Below are positions 5,096 through 6,366 of a stretch of 6,366 nucleotides of DNA, piece by piece. Position 1 is the first letter of the stretch; the number at the start of each line of letters is the position of its first letter. The DNA is taken from positions 1 through 6,366 of the forward strand of contig CACYDO010000199.1 in the NCBI GenBank assembly GCA_902773165.1, written 5' to 3'. Origin of the DNA: an uncultured Ruminococcus sp. Lineage in GTDB: Bacteria; Bacillota; Clostridia; Oscillospirales; Acutalibacteraceae. The position numbers and the translations under genes were made by a program. The notes under the pieces were generated by a model, which had not been told where the DNA came from, did not search any database, and saw only the letters and a program-made list of their open reading frames with translations.

Positions 5096-6366
5096 GTGAA
5101 AAAACGAGAGGAGATCGCTCTGCGCATTCTGGCAGGTACAGCGGCAGCAGCTGTGGCAGCGCTTCTTTGTGTGACGGCGTATTCGGACGAAACGCAAAGT
5201 AATGCGGAAATACCGGAAACGAGCGCGTATGCTTATTGTCTTTACTGCGCGAACAACGGTGAAAATATTGCCGCAAATCGTGAAACTGAAAAACTGCCAA
5301 TGGCAAGCACAACGAAGATAATGACGGCTATTCTCGGGCTTGAAGCCGTACAGCGAAGCGGCGAGGATATGTATGTTACCGTAACGCCGGATATGTACGC
5401 GGAAGGTTCTTCAATGTACCTTGAAGCAGGTGAAACCGTATCTATGAATGATCTTGTGGGCGGTATGCTGATGGTTTCGGGCAATGACGCTGCAAACGCC
5501 GTGGCTCTTACGGTAGGCGGCACCTTTGAGGGATTCGCAGAGCTGATGAACGAAAAAGCACGTGAAATAGGTATTTCCGACACGCATTTTGTAACGCCGT
5601 CCGGACTTGACGCGCAGGAGCATTATTCGACTGCGAGCGATCTTTGCCGGCTTTTGGCGTACTGTATGGAGAATGATGAATTTGCTCAGATAGATAAAAG
5701 CAGAAGCATTACGGTCGATTTCAAAGAACCGCAGGGCAAATCTCAGACGTACTACAACGAAAACAAGCTGCTTTCTCAATATGAATTCTGCATTGCAGGA
5801 AAGACGGGCTACACTGATAAAGCAGGGCGCACACTTGTTTCGTGTGCCGAAAAGGACGGAGTAAGGCTTATCTGTGCAACTCTTAATGACGGTGACGACT
5901 GGAACGATCACTCCAAGCTTTTTGATTACGGATTTGAGCATACAAGCATGAGCAAGCCGCAGACAAGCGGAGAATCAGAAAAAAAGGTGACAGTTCCCGT
6001 TGTTGGCGGAACGTCGGAGTATGTAGAAGTGCAGTCAGGAGAACCGCCGCTCGTCTGTGTTGACCCCGACGGCACGGCAGACGTGACCGTTAGTTTTGAG
6101 CTTCCACATTTTGTATACGCTCCTGTGGAAAAGGGAAGCAAGATAGGAGAGCTTAAATACTACACAGGCGGAGTTTACGCGGGGAAATCCGATGTTTTAG
6201 CCCTACAGCAGATCTCCCCCTCCAACACCGAAACCACATTCCTGGAAAACATCTCCAGCTTCTTCCACCGGGCAGGCGCCCGACAGGCAGTTCCGGTCGG
6301 CAAGCGCCGACAGGCAGTTCCGGTCGGCAAGCGCCGACAGGCAGTTCCGGTCGGCAAGCGCCGACA
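5096..6366 (+). CDS. D-alanyl-D-alanine carboxypeptidase (S11, DacF/DacB-like), repeat-extended, 3' end missing
   Basis: This penicillin-binding protein removes the terminal D-Ala from peptidoglycan stem peptides outside the membrane. A signal peptide is visible (basic KKRE, hydrophobic 9-27, likely cut near TAYS-DE). All three active-site motifs are present: STTK with nucleophile Ser71 (71-74), SGN (128-130) and KTG (236-238). A C-terminal PBP5_C-like beta domain spans about 284-367. Residues 383-392 (FLENISSFFHR region) resemble the start of the usual C-terminal membrane-binding helix. From residue 396 the frame passes into repeats of RQAVPVGKR and runs off the window at residue 423 without a stop. 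Normal DacF/DacB proteins are about 380-390 residues, so the native end should be close to where the repeats begin. Codon use shifts towards C-ending codons from about 6200. Sequence alone does not decide between dacF and dacB orthology. It is 67 bases after ytfJ with no clear promoter or terminator between. Confidence 0.9.
   Translation, partial: MKKREEIALRILAGTAAAAVAALLCVTAYSDETQSNAEIPETSAYAYCLYCANNGENIAANRETEKLPMASTTKIMTAILGLEAVQRSGEDMYVTVTPDMYAEGSSMYLEAGETVSMNDLVGGMLMVSGNDAANAVALTVGGTFEGFAELMNEKAREIGISDTHFVTPSGLDAQEHYSTASDLCRLLAYCMENDEFAQIDKSRSITVDFKEPQGKSQTYYNENKLLSQYEFCIAGKTGYTDKAGRTLVSCAEKDGVRLICATLNDGDDWNDHSKLFDYGFEHTSMSKPQTSGESEKKVTVPVVGGTSEYVEVQSGEPPLVCVDPDGTADVTVSFELPHFVYAPVEKGSKIGELKYYTGGVYAGKSDVLALQQISPSNTETTFLENISSFFHRAGARQAVPVGKRRQAVPVGKRRQAVPVGKRR
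6279..6366 (+). repeat. Tandem array of a 27-base GC-rich unit, cut by the window end
   Basis: Three full copies (6279-6305, 6306-6332, 6333-6359) and the first seven bases of a fourth (6360-6366) follow head to tail. Copies two and three are identical; copy one differs only at its first base (C for G). The unit is about 70% G+C (19 of 27), well above the flanking genes. Its two 6-base arms, GCCGAC and GTCGGC, are complementary and alternate along the array with gaps of 11 and 4 bases. As 27 is a multiple of three the array keeps the carboxypeptidase frame, coding for (R)RQAVPVGK per unit. On the opposite strand one frame reads LPTGTACRR. The total copy number cannot be seen. I have a general impression of similar RQAVPVGKRR strings in proteins of gut Ruminococcaceae, but cannot confirm it here. 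Confidence 0.95.

Noticed and set aside
5411..5941. A 176-codon minus-strand frame inside the carboxypeptidase gene.
   Set aside because: It is antisense to the region holding the SGN and KTG motifs and has no recognisable features.
6175..6357. A minus-strand frame reading LPTGTACRR repeats, with LPTG suggesting a sortase motif.
   Set aside because: LPTG here comes from the DNA repeat read on the opposite strand. It is at the N-terminal side, repeated, and lacks the hydrophobic helix and basic tail of a sortase signal. The + strand frame is the continuation of a real gene.
6279..6366. The repeats as a CRISPR array.
   Set aside because: The copies are directly adjacent with no unique spacers, and no cas genes are seen.

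Overview
The window looks like chromosomal DNA of a low-to-moderate GC, probably endospore-forming member of Clostridia, most likely the Ruminococcus/Oscillospiraceae kind. The evidence is the gene set (scpA-scpB, a DUF2953 gene followed by ytfJ, an S11 D-Ala-D-Ala carboxypeptidase), strong AGGAGG-type ribosome binding sites, use of GTG and TTG starts, and many membrane proteins with Firmicutes-type sequence. The genus is an inference from overall look, not from a marker gene. All real genes are on the + strand.

Layout. Positions 1-1358 hold a pair of membrane proteins with bacterial PH (bPH_2, YdbS/YdbT-like) domains; the first is cut by the window start. A 162-base gap (1359-1520) carries a good sigma-A type promoter (TTGTAA, 17 bases, TATAAT). 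Downstream lie an M50 (site-2 type) membrane metalloprotease (1521-2213), scpA (2223-2942) and scpB (2939-3502), which are tightly packed or overlapping and surely co-transcribed. A 239-base gap (3503-3741) has no convincing gene but two potential hairpins just before the next ribosome binding site. Then follow a DUF2953 membrane protein (3742-4524), ytfJ/GerW (4549-5028) and a DacF/DacB-like carboxypeptidase (5096 to the window end). No clear terminator is seen anywhere, so 1521-6366 may be one long transcript.

How the genes fit together. ScpA and ScpB are the kleisin and winged-helix partners of SMC in chromosome condensation and segregation. YtfJ belongs to the sporulation-linked GerW family, its DUF2953 neighbour is the usual ytfI-like partner, and the carboxypeptidase trims peptidoglycan peptides. 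The cluster therefore joins chromosome segregation, membrane proteolysis and cell-wall or spore functions. This is ordinary core-genome content.

The one unusual thing is at the right edge. The carboxypeptidase frame runs without a stop into a GC-rich tandem array of a 27-base unit (6279-6366). The array adds RQAVPVGKR-type nonapeptide repeats to the protein and is cut by the window end. The unit has no stop codon in any of the six frames and is built from alternating complementary 6-base arms. This is the best candidate for something poorly described; the rest of the window is conventional.
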